A stretch of DNA of 55,421 nucleotides from W0P28-013 sp051878315 (GTDB taxonomy: Bacteria > Bacteroidota > Bacteroidia > Bacteroidales > Paludibacteraceae), in NCBI GenBank assembly GCA_051878315.1, contig JBJEJW010000039.1, positions 1-55,421 on the forward strand, read 5' to 3'. The position numbers were made by a program, and so were the translations under genes. The notes beneath the pieces are model-generated. The model saw nothing but the letters and a program-made list of their open reading frames with translations. It made no database searches and was not told the DNA's origin. Below, piece by piece: positions 16,618 through 26,081 of the stretch; the stretch's first letter is position 1; each line of letters begins with the position of its first letter.

Positions 16618-17706
16618 CTATTTCCTGAACGGCATTTTCACCACAACGGCTTTTACGGCTTTGTTGCGTATCTGCACAGCAATTTCCGTGCCAACTTTGG
16701 CAAATTCGATACGAACATATCCCATACCGATACCGATTTTGCGCGTAGGCGACATCGTTCCCGAGGTTACAAAACCGATGTTGTTGCCCTGCGAATCGAC
16801 CAAGTCGTAATGTGCGCGCGGAATACCACGTTCCAACAACTCAAACCCAACCAATTTACGCGTTACGCCTTCGGCACGTTGTTTGATGAACAAGTCGCTA
16901 TCAATCAAGTTTTTGCCATCGGCCGGTTTCGTTATCCAACCCAAACCGGCTTCTATTGGCGACGTGGTATCATCTATTTCGTGACCATATAGTGCGAATC
17001 CCATTTCCAAGCGGAGCGTATCGCGCGCACCAAGCCCGATAGGTTTGACACCAAAGGGTTGACCTGCCTCAAATACGGCATTCCAAATTTGCTCGCCAAA
17101 CTGCGGATAGAAATAAATTTCGAATCCGCCGGCACCGGTATAACCCGTATTAGATATTATCACATTATCAACGCCGGCCAACGCCCCGACTGCAAACGCA
17201 TAGTACGGTATCGACGACAAATCGACATCGGTGAGTGTTTGCAACAAAGCGGCGGCCTTCGGTCCCTGAATAGCCAACTGCGCCATATTGTCAGACGCAT
17301 TTTCGAGTATAGCCGCTTCAGAGTTATTGATGTTGACCCACTCCCAATCTTTATCGATATTGGCCGCATTGACAACCAACAGATATTTTTCCGGTTCGTA
17401 ATGATAAACAATCAGGTCGTCAACGATACCGCCTTTGCCGTTCGGGAAACAATTATATTGCGCTTTGCCGACGGGCAGTGCTGCAATGTTGTTACTGCAC
17501 ACTTTTTGCAAAAAGCGTTGAGCATTCGGCCCTTTTACCCAAAATTCGCCCATGTGCGACACATCGAACACGCCTACATTGTTAATTACGGTCATGTGTT
17601 CGTCAATAATGCCTGTGCCGTACTCTATCGGCATATTGTAACCGGCGAATTCACTCATCTTTGCGCCTAACGCAATATGAATATCTGTGAAAGGTGTTTT
17701 CTTCAT
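16618..17706 (-). CDS. gcvT: Glycine cleavage system aminomethyltransferase (T protein)
   Basis: A 362-residue T protein that takes the aminomethyl group from lipoyl-H protein, releases ammonia and forms methylene-tetrahydrofolate. The family blocks are present: MPIEYGTGIIDEH, GVFDVSHMGEF, QYNCFPNGKGGIVDDLIVY, GYTGAGGFEIYF, GLGARDTLRLEMGF and VTSGTMSPT. Full length with no lesions. The other glycine cleavage genes are not in the window. Its place between the CotH and thioesterase genes (29-bp and 4-bp gaps) is unexpected for a housekeeping enzyme and suggests it is simply carried in this operon. Confidence 0.95.
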   Translation of the reverse strand: MKKTPFTDIHIALGAKMSEFAGYNMPIEYGTGIIDEHMTVINNVGVFDVSHMGEFWVKGPNAQRFLQKVCSNNIAALPVGKAQYNCFPNGKGGIVDDLIVYHYEPEKYLLVVNAANIDKDWEWVNINNSEAAILENASDNMAQLAIQGPKAAALLQTLTDVDLSSIPYYAFAVGALAGVDNVIISNTGYTGAGGFEIYFYPQFGEQIWNAVFEAGQPFGVKPIGLGARDTLRLEMGFALYGHEIDDTTSPIEAGLGWITKPADGKNLIDSDLFIKQRAEGVTRKLVGFELLERGIPRAHYDLVDSQGNNIGFVTSGTMSPTRKIGIGMGYVRIEFAKVGTEIAVQIRNKAVKAVVVKMPFRK

Positions 17707-17735
17707 AGTGTTTGCATTTAATTATGTATCTGTTT

Positions 17736-19184
17736 TCAAAAATTGATATTGTGTATTTTGGTGCGAAACCAATTGGCTTCGCCGTCGGCGCCGCCTTGTT
17801 CGTTACCCGATAACAAACGATAAAATGGGCAGTTGCCCCACGATGCAGGTACATCGTCAATGATCATATCCTCACCCGTATCATTTGCCACATACGGCGA
17901 AATCATCGCATGCCACGCCCGAATGCGTTCAATACTGTTATCTGTGTAAAAATAGTCATTGCTCGGCGACGCCAATTCTTTGATATACAATTTATAACGT
18001 TCCTTATATTCCGTTATCGACATTACTTTGCGCATCAGCACGCGATCACTTCCCAAACTGCCCCAATTAAGCAAATCCTGCGTTCCCGAATTTGACATCA
18101 GATTCGATGTTCCAAGCGTATTATCATAGTCGTAGGGGATGAAATAAAATTTGCCGTCGGTATCGAAATAAAAATAATAGTTTGCACCATTGTTGTACCA
18201 ATAATCGTCCCACATGCCCACCATCACATTCACAGCGTAAGCACGCAAAAACATATCGACAGCCACATGTTCTTCGAGATAATTTTGCAGTTCGACACTG
18301 CCGCTTTTCAGGCCGTTCAGTGTTGTCACAAACTCTTGCAGCTGTGTTTTGGCGGCATCAAAACCGGTTTTCTTATTGGTTTTAAGGTCGTAAATATAGT
18401 CTTCGTGCTGCTCCATCGTTGCCACGCTGATACCGATATTGGCATCAGTGAGCGACTCTGGGCTGAGCGTTGCGCCCCACGATGCTTTCCACAAATTGCC
18501 GTCGTCCGACGACCAATGTGTAGCACCCATTCGCTGTTTCAGAAACGGTTTGCTGACACCCTCAATCAGGGCATAAACGCCAAAATAGGCCTCTTGTTCA
18601 TCATCGATACGCAACGACAAGCGCGTATAGCATGCACGCGGCGCCATCCAAACCCCAAAGCGACGAAACAGGTCATACGAATAGATTTCGCGACAATAGG
18701 CGGCATCGTCCTTAAACCATTTCAGAACCAAACGGTCACAACCGACAAAACGTTGTTTGTCGCGAAATTCATCGAATTTAACTTGATAATGCGCATGGTG
18801 CCAATCGGGATTTAGGGCGTTATGTTCTTCGCCGGCTGTACCTTCGGGACGCCGACGACTCGTGTTACCACGCAACCGCACGCCTACACTGTCTATCGTA
18901 TAGGTTGTGCCATTTTGTTCATAAACAAATGTTGCCGGCACATACACGTTGTTGAACCAATCAACATCGAAATTACCAAGCAACGTATTCCAATCGTCGG
19001 CAGTCAACTGCAAATGTATCGCCGATATATGCTCAATATCAAACAATACATCGTACGACAATCCTGCATCAACTACATTTGGCACGGTGTCGCCAGGCTG
19101 TACATCATGATTTGGCAACGATATATCGCGCGTACAAGCACACAACATCATCAATAAGCACCCTATCGACCACTTGATTTGCAT
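17736..19184 (-). CDS. CotH-kinase-family lipoprotein
   Basis: A 482-residue lipoprotein (signal ending LCAC, lipidated Cys17) of the CotH family of atypical secreted protein kinases. The motif RLRGNTSRRRP follows an N-terminal beta domain; further on are VKFDEF, LVLKWFKDDAAYCREIYSY and the metal-binding PYDYDNTLG block near residue 350. CotH proteins phosphorylate surface proteins in Bacillus spores. In other bacteria CotH genes are often neighbours of VTC and DUF4956 genes. Here those lie 11-15 kb away on the opposite strand, while this gene heads the GcvT-thioesterase-exporter block. Kinase activity is inferred. Confidence 0.82.
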   Translation of the reverse strand: MQIKWSIGCLLMMLCACTRDISLPNHDVQPGDTVPNVVDAGLSYDVLFDIEHISAIHLQLTADDWNTLLGNFDVDWFNNVYVPATFVYEQNGTTYTIDSVGVRLRGNTSRRRPEGTAGEEHNALNPDWHHAHYQVKFDEFRDKQRFVGCDRLVLKWFKDDAAYCREIYSYDLFRRFGVWMAPRACYTRLSLRIDDEQEAYFGVYALIEGVSKPFLKQRMGATHWSSDDGNLWKASWGATLSPESLTDANIGISVATMEQHEDYIYDLKTNKKTGFDAAKTQLQEFVTTLNGLKSGSVELQNYLEEHVAVDMFLRAYAVNVMVGMWDDYWYNNGANYYFYFDTDGKFYFIPYDYDNTLGTSNLMSNSGTQDLLNWGSLGSDRVLMRKVMSITEYKERYKLYIKELASPSNDYFYTDNSIERIRAWHAMISPYVANDTGEDMIIDDVPASWGNCPFYRLLSGNEQGGADGEANWFRTKIHNINF

Positions 19185-19211
19185 ACGAATAAACGATCTT
19201 TATAAAACAAG

Positions 19212-19243
19212 CAAAGATATGTCTTTTTATCGAAACGACCAAA
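19212..19243 (-). promoter_or_regulatory. Promoter of the CotH-GcvT-thioesterase-exporter operon
   Basis: On the minus strand TTTG (19243 to 19240) and TATCTTTG (19219 to 19212) are spaced by exactly 20 bp, a full match to the Bacteroidota promoter. It lies 28 bp before the cotH-like start codon. Confidence 0.75.
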
Positions 19244-19255
19244 TTTTTACCACAC

Positions 19256-19290
19256 AAAAAAGCGAGAATGGGATTTCCACTCTCGCTTAA
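19256..19290 (-). terminator. Terminator of the PpiD-like gene
   Basis: On the minus strand AAGCGAGAGTGG pairs with CCCATTCTCGCTT with one bulge or mismatch, followed by six T's. It lies 20 bp after the foldase stop codon. Confidence 0.8.
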
Positions 19291-19309
19291 CAGACTGTTT
19301 TTATGTCAG

Positions 19310-21391
19310 TTAGAACATTTTATAACGTTCGTCTTGTATGTCGGCCGCTTTTTTCAAAGCCTCGATTGACAAATAAGGCACGGAGTTACGCATACGTTCG
19401 GTGAGCATGACACGTTCTTCATTTTCATCGAAATCGGCAGGTAATTCCGTTTTGTCCAATACAACAAATTCAAATACACCCATATTGCCTTTTTGCGGTT
19501 GCGACACAGCGCCCACTTCAGCCAACGGAGCCAAAGCAAACAAGGCCGGTTCGTTACCAATGGCACCGGCATACTGCATATTGAAGTTGATGCCACGCAC
19601 CGTATCGGCCGACAAGCCGGATGCAACCAATTCGTCATACGATTTACCGGCAAACTCAGCTTTGATGAGTTCTGCTTTTTTGTCGTTGCGCACTTCGGCT
19701 TCGAGCATCGGTTTCACATCGTCGATGGGTGCATATCCTTTTTCCACCAATCGACTAACAGCCGCCACTATTTGTTGGTTATCGCATTCGAACACATCGG
19801 ATACGGCACCATCCTCGGCCTCGAATGCCCAACGCACCACTTGTCGCGAGTTCTTCACGTCACGCACTTTATTCGAGTTGGGGTTCAAACGGCTGGCTGT
19901 CAGCACTTCTATGTTTTGTTCTGTGGCTTTTGCCTCAAAATCTTCGATGGTAGCGCAACCTGCAGCAAATTGTTTTGCGGTGTTGAATATTTGTGCTTGT
20001 GTGCGCGAACTCGGTATGACTTTACGTTCGAGTACGGCGAGTTTCACTTTGGGTACTACAGCGCCACGTTCCAATACTTGAAACAGACGAATACCACCCA
20101 TGTTTTTCTGTTGGAATACGCCATTTACCGGTGTAGAGAATAATTTTTCGGCTATGTCGCGGTCGAGGTCAACCTCACGCGCCCATGCTTCGCCTCCGCG
20201 ATAGTGTTGTTGTATGGCTGCAAAATCGCCATTATTACGCAACACTGTTGCCAGACTATCGGCTACGAGTTGTGTTTCAGGCATTGATGCTTCGGCCACA
20301 TCAACGAAACGCACTTTTATCGAATCCGGCAAATTGATACCTGTTTCGACAATACGTGCCATTTTGTAGGTATCGTCGATGAACAACGGACCAACAACAT
20401 CATTTTTTTTGCCTGCAAAAGCAAATTCGCGCAAATCTTCGGGGACATCCGATTTAGCCCAATTCTGTGCTTTATAAGGAAGATCGCTATTCGAATTTGT
20501 TACGTCGGCCACGTCATCAGAGCCTGCAAATTCGTCTTTCAGGCGATTGATCCATTCTTCGACGTCGGCATAGTCGGTTTCGCTCGGTTTGATGGGGAAT
20601 GCCACATATTTCAAATCGCATGATGCTTCGCGTGCGAATTGTTCTTTTTTCTGTTGATAGCGTTTTTTGATGTCGCGATCGGACACCGAAACCAGCGAAT
20701 CGGCGACAGCGAAATAGGGTTTTGCCACATAAGCCACGTCCACTTGCGTTTTATCGCCGTTGTAGGCATTTTTCACTTCGAGGTTATTGGCCACGAACGA
20801 GCGTTGCAACAAGGCGTTGTATTTCGTTTCGAGCCGGTCATGTTTAACGGTCGATTCCCAATATGTCCAATATTGTTTGTAAATTTTTAATTGATCAGCC
20901 GGTAATTGAGCGGCGTCTTCAGAATCGAGCATATTGATAAATTGCGCCAACAATGCAGGATCGAAACTGTTTGTTTGCGGGTTAAAGAATGCACGACGGC
21001 TTTGTATGATCGGATGGATATTGTTGCCTAAAATCAGGTCGTACAATTCTTGTTTTCCGACTTCCATACCGGCTTCTTCGGTTTCGGCACGCAATAAGCG
21101 TTCGCGCACGAGTGTTTCCCACACCGATTGACGTATTTGGTCGTTCAGTTCGTCGCTGATGTTGGTAATACCAAATTCAATTTTATAGACTTCTGTCATC
21201 TGGTCGATGGCGGCCATATAATCGTCTGCGCCGATTTTATCGCCATCAATTTTAGCGACTACCATTCGTTCGGCATTGACAATGGATGCGCTTGAATTCA
21301 AGAAATCACCTACGATGAAAGCCAAAAGTGCCACACCTACCACCACCAGCAAAAAGACGCCGTGGTGTCTCATTTTTTCTAATGTTGCCAT
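19310..21391 (-). CDS. PpiD/SurA-like periplasmic peptidyl-prolyl isomerase
   Basis: A 693-residue inner-membrane-anchored chaperone. A single N-terminal membrane helix (residues 13-31) is followed by a SurA N-like helical domain with KIDGDKIGADDYMAAI, a divergent parvulin-like centre, and a long C-terminal helical region. This is the PpiD-type layout in Bacteroidota, which helps outer-membrane and secreted proteins fold as they leave the Sec channel. The conserved order lptC-corC-ppiD supports this. A promoter-like motif lies in the 113 bp before it, and it has its own terminator. Confidence 0.85.
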   Translation of the reverse strand: MATLEKMRHHGVFLLVVVGVALLAFIVGDFLNSSASIVNAERMVVAKIDGDKIGADDYMAAIDQMTEVYKIEFGITNISDELNDQIRQSVWETLVRERLLRAETEEAGMEVGKQELYDLILGNNIHPIIQSRRAFFNPQTNSFDPALLAQFINMLDSEDAAQLPADQLKIYKQYWTYWESTVKHDRLETKYNALLQRSFVANNLEVKNAYNGDKTQVDVAYVAKPYFAVADSLVSVSDRDIKKRYQQKKEQFAREASCDLKYVAFPIKPSETDYADVEEWINRLKDEFAGSDDVADVTNSNSDLPYKAQNWAKSDVPEDLREFAFAGKKNDVVGPLFIDDTYKMARIVETGINLPDSIKVRFVDVAEASMPETQLVADSLATVLRNNGDFAAIQQHYRGGEAWAREVDLDRDIAEKLFSTPVNGVFQQKNMGGIRLFQVLERGAVVPKVKLAVLERKVIPSSRTQAQIFNTAKQFAAGCATIEDFEAKATEQNIEVLTASRLNPNSNKVRDVKNSRQVVRWAFEAEDGAVSDVFECDNQQIVAAVSRLVEKGYAPIDDVKPMLEAEVRNDKKAELIKAEFAGKSYDELVASGLSADTVRGINFNMQYAGAIGNEPALFALAPLAEVGAVSQPQKGNMGVFEFVVLDKTELPADFDENEERVMLTERMRNSVPYLSIEALKKAADIQDERYKMF

Positions 21392-21435
21392 GTTTTGTTA
21401 TGTTTTTGTTTATTTGTTTGTTTATTTTAAGGTCG

Positions 21436-21467
21436 CAAAGATACAATTTTTTTATGGATCGTGCAAT
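21436..21467 (-). promoter_or_regulatory. Candidate promoter of the PpiD-like gene
   Basis: On the minus strand TATCTTTG (21443 to 21436) is a perfect -7 element, with ATTG (one mismatch to TTTG) 20 bp upstream. It lies 44 bp before the start codon, in the gap after the CorC-like gene. Confidence 0.5.
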
Positions 21468-21504
21468 ATTTCGTTCAAAAAAATAGTCTATTTACCCTAT
21501 TCCG

Positions 21505-22758
21505 TTACTTTTCGATGGTTAATTTTACGGTATCGATACGATTGTTGTGTGCTTGCAGCACTTTGAATGTCCATTTATCGATGTGAATAATATCGTTCAA
21601 TTTGGGGAAAGTTTGATAATGATGCAAGATAAATCCGGCCACAGTAACATAGTCGTCCGATTCGGGCAAGTCCAAATCGAATTGTTCGTTCAAATGGTCG
21701 ATTTCCAAACGTCCGGAAAGTACGAACTCGTTGTCTGACACACGTTTAGCGGTATATTCGCGTGTGTCGTGTTCGTCTTCAATTTCGCCAAAAATTTCTT
21801 CCATTATATCTTCGAGCGTTACAATGCCGGCCGTTCCGCCAAATTCATCAACGACAACCGCAATCGACCGTTTGTCGCGCATAAAGACATCCATCAGTTT
21901 GTTGGCCGCCATGGTTTCGGGTACGATGGGAAGAGGGCGAATACAATCGTGCCAATCTTTGGGTTTCCTAAATAGGTCGGACGAGTGAAAATAACCAATA
22001 ATATTGTCGATAGTATCTTTATAAATCGGTATTTTCGAGAATCCGGTTTCGATGAGTGTGGCTTTCAATTCGTCCAAGGTGGTGTCGTAGTCCAACGCCA
22101 CGATTTCGGTACGTGGCACGATGCAGTCGCGCAGTTTTACCGACGAGAAATCGAGTGCATTTTGGAAAATCGTTACTTCGTTTTTCACTTCGTCTTGGTT
22201 ATCGGCATGTTCGTAGGCGTCGTTTATCCAATAGTCCAAATCGACCAAGCCAAGCGGTTGACGTTTTTCGGAGCGGTCTATTTTGACTTTGAACAAGCGC
22301 AACAACCCTACCGATAACAATGTGGTGAAGCGTGCCACCGGATACATGATAACATAACACAGCCATAAAAACGGAGCAAAAATCTGCAACCACAGATTCG
22401 GATTGACACGAAAAATAGTTTTCGGCAGAAATTCGCCCGTTATCAGCACGATAATGGTAGCTGAGATTGTCTGTAACAAATTGACAAACACCGCATTATC
22501 AATCCACTGCGTAAATATGGGCGATAACAATTCGGCCATTTTGATGCCATATATGACCAGCGCGATATTGTTGCCGACCAAGAGTGTCGAAATATATTGT
22601 TCGGGATCGTTGTAGAAGATGTTCAATATGCGCGAAGTCAGGCTGCGTTTTTTCTTTTCCAATTCGAAACGCAGTTTGTTCGACGACAAGAATGCGATTT
22701 CCATGCCCGAAAAGAATGCCGAAAAAATCAGCGAAACTATTATAATCACATAAATCAT
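21505..22758 (-). CDS. CorC/HlyC (CNNM plus CBS) family membrane protein
   Basis: A 417-residue protein of the UPF0053/CNNM family. The N-terminal membrane domain begins SAFFSGMEIAFLSSNKLR and has three to four helices to about residue 150. A CBS pair follows (about 195-325, containing IVPRTEIVALD and GTAGIVTLEDIMEEIFGEI), then the small CorC_HlyC domain (about 340-415). The family is linked to magnesium or cobalt export, and relatives include the gliding protein GldE. Its position directly after lptC (3-bp gap) is a conserved Bacteroidota arrangement suggesting an envelope role. Ion specificity is not readable. Confidence 0.85.
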   Translation of the reverse strand: MIYVIIIVSLIFSAFFSGMEIAFLSSNKLRFELEKKKRSLTSRILNIFYNDPEQYISTLLVGNNIALVIYGIKMAELLSPIFTQWIDNAVFVNLLQTISATIIVLITGEFLPKTIFRVNPNLWLQIFAPFLWLCYVIMYPVARFTTLLSVGLLRLFKVKIDRSEKRQPLGLVDLDYWINDAYEHADNQDEVKNEVTIFQNALDFSSVKLRDCIVPRTEIVALDYDTTLDELKATLIETGFSKIPIYKDTIDNIIGYFHSSDLFRKPKDWHDCIRPLPIVPETMAANKLMDVFMRDKRSIAVVVDEFGGTAGIVTLEDIMEEIFGEIEDEHDTREYTAKRVSDNEFVLSGRLEIDHLNEQFDLDLPESDDYVTVAGFILHHYQTFPKLNDIIHIDKWTFKVLQAHNNRIDTVKLTIEK

Positions 22759-22761
22759 ATT

Positions 22762-23355
22762 TTATTCGTTTGGGTCGATAGGAATGATGCCGCGCGTTTT
22801 GCGAATGGTGTAACGTGTCATCGATTGGTTCGATTCGAAACCTTCGCCGATAATCTGTTTATCGCTTTGATGAATAATAATGGTCGAGTCGGAATAGATA
22901 CGTTCGGTTTTTTGGTCCCAAAAAAGTTGTTGCGTAGCAAATCGGTTGCCTTGAAAATTCATAGCACGCACGCTGTCGTCGAGTTGCCACAGTTTTTGCT
23001 GTTCGTAATAGCGTGCGCGTCGGCAATCGACTTTGGCTTCGACGTGAAATTGTTCGTCGAACGATTCGAGGTGTAGGCCTTCGGGGAAATCCCAATAAGG
23101 TTGTTCGGCCTTATCGAATACCAACCATCGTGGTGCCGTAATGCGATAACGTGTAATACCCGAATCGGAAATCAGTGTGGTGATTTCGTCGACACGCAAT
23201 CGTGGAGTTTCGCCGCGATTGTCGATAATTTCGTCGGAAACTTCCGGTTTTTGATTACCTACGCATGCAATACCCAAAAACAGCATAACAACCATTCCGA
23301 GAATAGTTGTTACACTGTGTTTTGCACTAAAGTTATTGTCCAATTCGGGAATCAC
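22762..23355 (-). CDS. lptC: LPS export periplasmic protein LptC
   Basis: A 197-residue protein with one N-terminal membrane segment (about residues 15-32, ending GIACVG, possibly lipidated) and a beta-jellyroll body typical of LptC. The sequence TRYRITAPRWLVFDKAEQPYW marks the Bacteroidota form. LptC bridges the inner-membrane LptFG complex and LptA in lipopolysaccharide transport. It lies between the TPR-protein gene (6-bp gap) and the corC gene (3-bp gap), so it is cotranscribed with both. Confidence 0.88.
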   Translation of the reverse strand: MIPELDNNFSAKHSVTTILGMVVMLFLGIACVGNQKPEVSDEIIDNRGETPRLRVDEITTLISDSGITRYRITAPRWLVFDKAEQPYWDFPEGLHLESFDEQFHVEAKVDCRRARYYEQQKLWQLDDSVRAMNFQGNRFATQQLFWDQKTERIYSDSTIIIHQSDKQIIGEGFESNQSMTRYTIRKTRGIIPIDPNE

Positions 23356-23361
23356 TTTATG

Positions 23362-24768
23362 TTATCGGCAAATGGTTGTTTCGCCAATCCAGCCGCCAAC
23401 GGTAAAGGTTTTTCCGTCTTCCAAATCGGGTTCGAAGAAAACTTCTTCTTTGCTCGGGAAGTGCGGTGCATACGAGCGAATCAGTTCGTTGGCTTTGTCT
23501 TCCAATGCAGGTTCAACCTGTTTTGCTTTTATAAATTTATCGACAGCAACCCAATAAACGGTTTTATTCAGTGCGGCCGAGTCGTAGATGCCGCGTGTAT
23601 TGGCATACAGCAGACCTATCAGCAAATAAGGCGCGCCTTGGTTCGGGTTGGCCTCGAGCGATTTGCGTGCATATTCGCGCGATTTCACCGAGTTGTTCAA
23701 ATTGGCGTTGTAAATTTGTGCTATTTTCAAATAGTTGTCGGCTATGTCGACTGCGTCGTCCTCCAGCGACACCGATTCCAAATAATAATCGATGGCTTTG
23801 GTGTAGTCGCCTTTTTTGTACGACATGGCAGCGCATCCTGCAGCCGATTCGGCCGTGGGTTTGATGCCGTGTGCATATTCTGCGGCTTTGAAATAGACTT
23901 CGGATTCGCGGCAGTTTACTTGGCGATAAAGTCGCGCGGTTGCAGTCAGGAAATCGTAATCGGTTTTACGATTTTCGACTTGTTCGGCATAAATATGATC
24001 CATTTGGTCGCAGTTGGCAGCACCCGACATAGCGAACAATTGGTCCAACACAGGATCCAATTTGGCATACAAATCGGCATTTTTCAGCGATTGGTTAGTC
24101 GCATTGTCTTCCAAAATGTCATTCGAATAGACATAGTCGTTGATGAATTGCGTTGCCAGCGTATTGTCAGCCTTGTAAAGTTCGTACGATGTCGATACGA
24201 ATTGTTGGAAAAATGCAGGTTGTGCCTTTTTGCCCAGCGTATGTACGCACTCTTTGAGCCATGCGTATGCGGTCTGTTTGTCGGCCGGGCGATATTGCAA
24301 CAGATAGTAGGCTTTCATACCAAGCAGATAGGCGCGCGGTTGTTTGGCATCGTCGCCGAAATAGAGAATTTGTTCGTCGTACACCGCCATCAGTTTATCT
24401 ATCAACTGTTCGCGCACAGCCGCATCTTTTTCCTGCGAAATCTGCCAATCGACGATTTTGACACCATATGTATAGATAGCACGATGCGTACCTTTGCAGT
24501 TGGCGAACGCACTTTCCCACGGTGTCAATGCATCGGCATAGTTTTTCTGTTTGGCGGCTTCGGCAAACAGGCTGATATTGGTTTCGCACTCCGGCGTCAT
24601 GGGTGCCGGTTGCGGTTTGACTGTGGCCTCGACGTGTGCTTCGGCTTTCTTCTCGATGGCCGCCACATCGGCTTTCTGTTGTTTCTCGGCTTTAACTGCT
24701 CCTTTTTGAGCAACTGCGCTGAAAGCAACCAAGACTCCCAGCAGCAACATTACATTTCTTTTCGTCAT
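23362..24768 (-). CDS. Exported tetratricopeptide-repeat protein
   Basis: A 468-residue periplasmic protein. I start it at the ATG at 24768 (MTKRNVMLLLG) because only this start gives a signal peptide (residues 1-20, ending AVAQ) and it avoids overlap with the previous gene. The body is helical with TPR-like units, such as GDYTKAIDYYLESVSL and NLNNSVKSREYARKSLEANPNQGAPYLLIGLLY. Its job is unknown. Homologues sit in this same place between an outer-membrane protein and LptC across Bacteroidales, suggesting an envelope assembly scaffold. Confidence 0.8.
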   Translation of the reverse strand: MTKRNVMLLLGVLVAFSAVAQKGAVKAEKQQKADVAAIEKKAEAHVEATVKPQPAPMTPECETNISLFAEAAKQKNYADALTPWESAFANCKGTHRAIYTYGVKIVDWQISQEKDAAVREQLIDKLMAVYDEQILYFGDDAKQPRAYLLGMKAYYLLQYRPADKQTAYAWLKECVHTLGKKAQPAFFQQFVSTSYELYKADNTLATQFINDYVYSNDILEDNATNQSLKNADLYAKLDPVLDQLFAMSGAANCDQMDHIYAEQVENRKTDYDFLTATARLYRQVNCRESEVYFKAAEYAHGIKPTAESAAGCAAMSYKKGDYTKAIDYYLESVSLEDDAVDIADNYLKIAQIYNANLNNSVKSREYARKSLEANPNQGAPYLLIGLLYANTRGIYDSAALNKTVYWVAVDKFIKAKQVEPALEDKANELIRSYAPHFPSKEEVFFEPDLEDGKTFTVGGWIGETTICR

Positions 24769-24791
24769 GATGTTTGTCTTTTTTGTTGTTT

Positions 24792-26081
24792 TTACTGAAT
24801 GCGTTGTTTGAAGAACCACATTTCATTCAGTGTTAAGTTAATACCTATTTTAAAATAATTTTCTTGTAATTTGTTTTGCGATGCCACGCCTATATTCCCA
24901 TATTCAAAATTGATGTTGACCATGGTTTTGGTCGTTCGCAACGGAAAACCTATGCCGCATGTGATATTAATATCGCGTGTGCCGACATATTTTTGTTGTG
25001 TGGCATCATAAAGTTTGAAGTACGAATTGGCGTAACTTGCACCCAAACGCCACCGCATGCGATCCACGTATCGGTTGCCATTGGGTCGATAGATGTATTC
25101 GGCTCCCAAGGCAAATTTCTGCCGATTTACCAACGAGTCGGTTTTACCATAATAGCGTGCTTTGGCAAATTCTTGCATTGTATAATCGAATGCAACGGTC
25201 AGTTTGTTGTCGTAGGTATAGGACACGCCCGCTCCATACAACGACGGCAAATCGAACAATTCGGAAGTGTTGGCCGACAGCGTATCGGCACCGACCGTTT
25301 GTATTTCGTACGTCCCGTACAATTTTGAGATATGATCGTACACAAAGCCTAAGCAAAAATTGTGCCGACCGATGGTTTCGTGATATTGGAAGCCATATCG
25401 AAAATTAACATTTTGTACGCGCGTTGTAGTGTATTGTGTTGTAGGATAAACGTTTGTTACATTTGGTACCGATACGGTCAGTATGCGTGTATTTTCGATG
25501 GAGCCAAACATGTAATAGACATTGACACCAAGCGAGAATCGTTTCCAAATGGTACCAGCCAACCCGATATAAACCTGATTGATACCACCGTTGCCGCGAA
25601 ACGTATGTGTTTGTGTTACGGCGGTCGAGGTTGAGTCGGTGAATCCATAATTGTAGCCGACAAACGAATAAGGCAGTACGCCGACACTCAATCCCATCCA
25701 GCGCGTGATTGGCAACTGAAAGGCCAAATATTCGAGATTACCGGTGAATGTTGTGGCTTTGTCATCGTCTGAAGCATACGACGTCAGCAACGCCGACGCA
25801 CCAAATTCGAACAAAAAAGTTGTACTGTCGATGCTGCTGTTTGATGCCGGATTGGCAGGATTCATACTGGTGCGCGTGCGCAACCCATAAGCCACACCGC
25901 CCATTGATTGGCTGCGCGAGAATCCTATATCCTGCAACCGACCATAACCATAGCGTGTATAGGGCGAATTGACATTGTTTTGTGCCGTCAGATGTTGCAA
26001 TGCGCCACCAGACACTACAATGCACAATGCGACAAACGCCCTGCCAATCGCGTTATTTGCTATTTTGTATAAGAATTTCAT
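24792..26081 (-). CDS. Outer-membrane beta-barrel protein
   Basis: A 429-residue exported protein with a signal peptide (residues 1-34, ending LTAQN). It begins with NSPYTRYGYGRLQDIGFSRSQSMGG, a start shared by a conserved Bacteroidales barrel family. Alternating amphipathic strands fill the rest, giving a fold like the FadL/OmpP1 group. Function is unknown. Its first 29 nt overlap the end of coaX in another frame, so the two are translationally linked. The TPR-protein gene follows after 23 bp. Confidence 0.8.
   Translation of the reverse strand: MKFLYKIANNAIGRAFVALCIVVSGGALQHLTAQNNVNSPYTRYGYGRLQDIGFSRSQSMGGVAYGLRTRTSMNPANPASNSSIDSTTFLFEFGASALLTSYASDDDKATTFTGNLEYLAFQLPITRWMGLSVGVLPYSFVGYNYGFTDSTSTAVTQTHTFRGNGGINQVYIGLAGTIWKRFSLGVNVYYMFGSIENTRILTVSVPNVTNVYPTTQYTTTRVQNVNFRYGFQYHETIGRHNFCLGFVYDHISKLYGTYEIQTVGADTLSANTSELFDLPSLYGAGVSYTYDNKLTVAFDYTMQEFAKARYYGKTDSLVNRQKFALGAEYIYRPNGNRYVDRMRWRLGASYANSYFKLYDATQQKYVGTRDINITCGIGFPLRTTKTMVNINFEYGNIGVASQNKLQENYFKIGINLTLNEMWFFKQRIQ

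Noticed and set aside
16618..17706. gcvT as a functional part of the lipid pathway
   Set aside because: It is a standard full-length T protein; sharing an operon is not enough to assign a new role.
23101..24798. 565-codon plus-strand open frame
   Set aside because: It is antisense to the lptC and TPR-protein genes, Cys/Phe/Arg-rich without domain features; a by-product of the codon bias on the other strand.
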